Source of the DNA: an uncultured Collinsella sp.
GTDB lineage: Bacteria > Actinomycetota > Coriobacteriia > Coriobacteriales > Coriobacteriaceae
Length of the DNA stretch: 42,212 bases
Direction of reading: 5' to 3'
Assembly: GCA_900541875.1 (NCBI GenBank)
Contig: UQLF01000016.1
Coordinates: forward strand, 1 to 42,212
The position numbers and the translations under genes are program-made. How positions within the stretch are numbered: position 1 is the first letter of the stretch; every line of letters starts with the position of its first letter. This document shows, piece after piece, positions 42,081-42,212 of the stretch. Under the pieces are notes generated by a model. The model saw only the letters and a program-made list of their open reading frames with translations. It was not told the origin of the DNA and did not search any database.

Positions 42081-42212
42081 CCGGCCCCAGTCTCCGCCCT
42101 TTCGGGGGGGGTTTGATATGTTGTTGGGCCGCCCCCCCCCCCCCCCCCCGCGGATTTAAACACACACCCGGGGGGGGGGGGGGGGGGGCCGGGGCGGGGG
42201 GCGGGGGGGGGG
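42081..42212. other. Homopolymer-rich contig end, likely sequencing artefact
   Basis: From about 42104 the sequence collapses into long G and C runs with a little mixed sequence between. This looks like low-quality read ends carried into the assembly, not genomic DNA. No biological feature should be read here. Confidence 0.85.

Overview
The window reads as one contig end from a high-GC gut actinobacterium of the Coriobacteriia, most likely Collinsella or a close relative. This rests on recognised protein families, a transketolase split into two genes, an actinobacterial-type rpoA/ribosomal operon, and selenium-dependent molybdenum hydroxylase accessory genes. It is my reading, not a database result. 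The last ~120 bases are a poly-G/poly-C artefact and the first base coincides with the edge of a palindrome, so both ends look like assembly breaks.

Layout. 1-415: palindromic repeats and a terminator. 416-2189 (-): split transketolase. 2397-7373 (-): a YitT-family membrane protein, prfB and secA. 7681-8106 (-): rpmE with a long Ala/Lys/Glu tail. 8385-14557: an accessory island holding a wrecked BrnT/BrnA-like toxin-antitoxin pair, an ABC transporter cassette with a small secreted cysteine-containing protein, a divergent DUF2975/XRE-regulator pair and a truncated tyrosine recombinase. 14846-22053: ACT-domain protein, citrate synthase, two HAD phosphatases, adenine deaminase and tyrosyl-tRNA synthetase. 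22150-29267: U32 peptidase-family protein, class A penicillin-binding protein, arginine repressor, a glycosyltransferase and truA. 29360-39084 (-): the spc/alpha ribosomal operon from rplE to rplQ, including secY, adk, map, infA and rpoA. 39396-42080: XdhC-like, YqeB and YqeC, the accessory set of selenium-dependent molybdenum hydroxylases.

How the parts relate. The ribosomal operon, secY/secA, prfB and the tRNA-modifying and tRNA-charging genes are housekeeping. Adenine deaminase plus the XdhC/YqeB/YqeC set fits anaerobic purine breakdown, although the hydroxylase itself is not here. The island between rpmE and the ACT gene carries most signs of gene turnover: stops, truncations and gene fragments.

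Most notable points: (1) the release factor 2 discriminator tripeptide is SPT rather than the canonical SPF; (2) intergenic gaps carry several families of short palindromes, many with a GGGAC core, including two inverted copies flanking one HAD gene; (3) the spc operon starts abruptly at rplE, with no rplX upstream but with a credible promoter; (4) there is a candidate secreted-peptide/ABC exporter cassette with an internally duplicated permease and an adjacent divergent regulatory switch; (5) terminator-like hairpins sit directly at or over the ribosome binding sites of yitT, the second HAD gene and truA.
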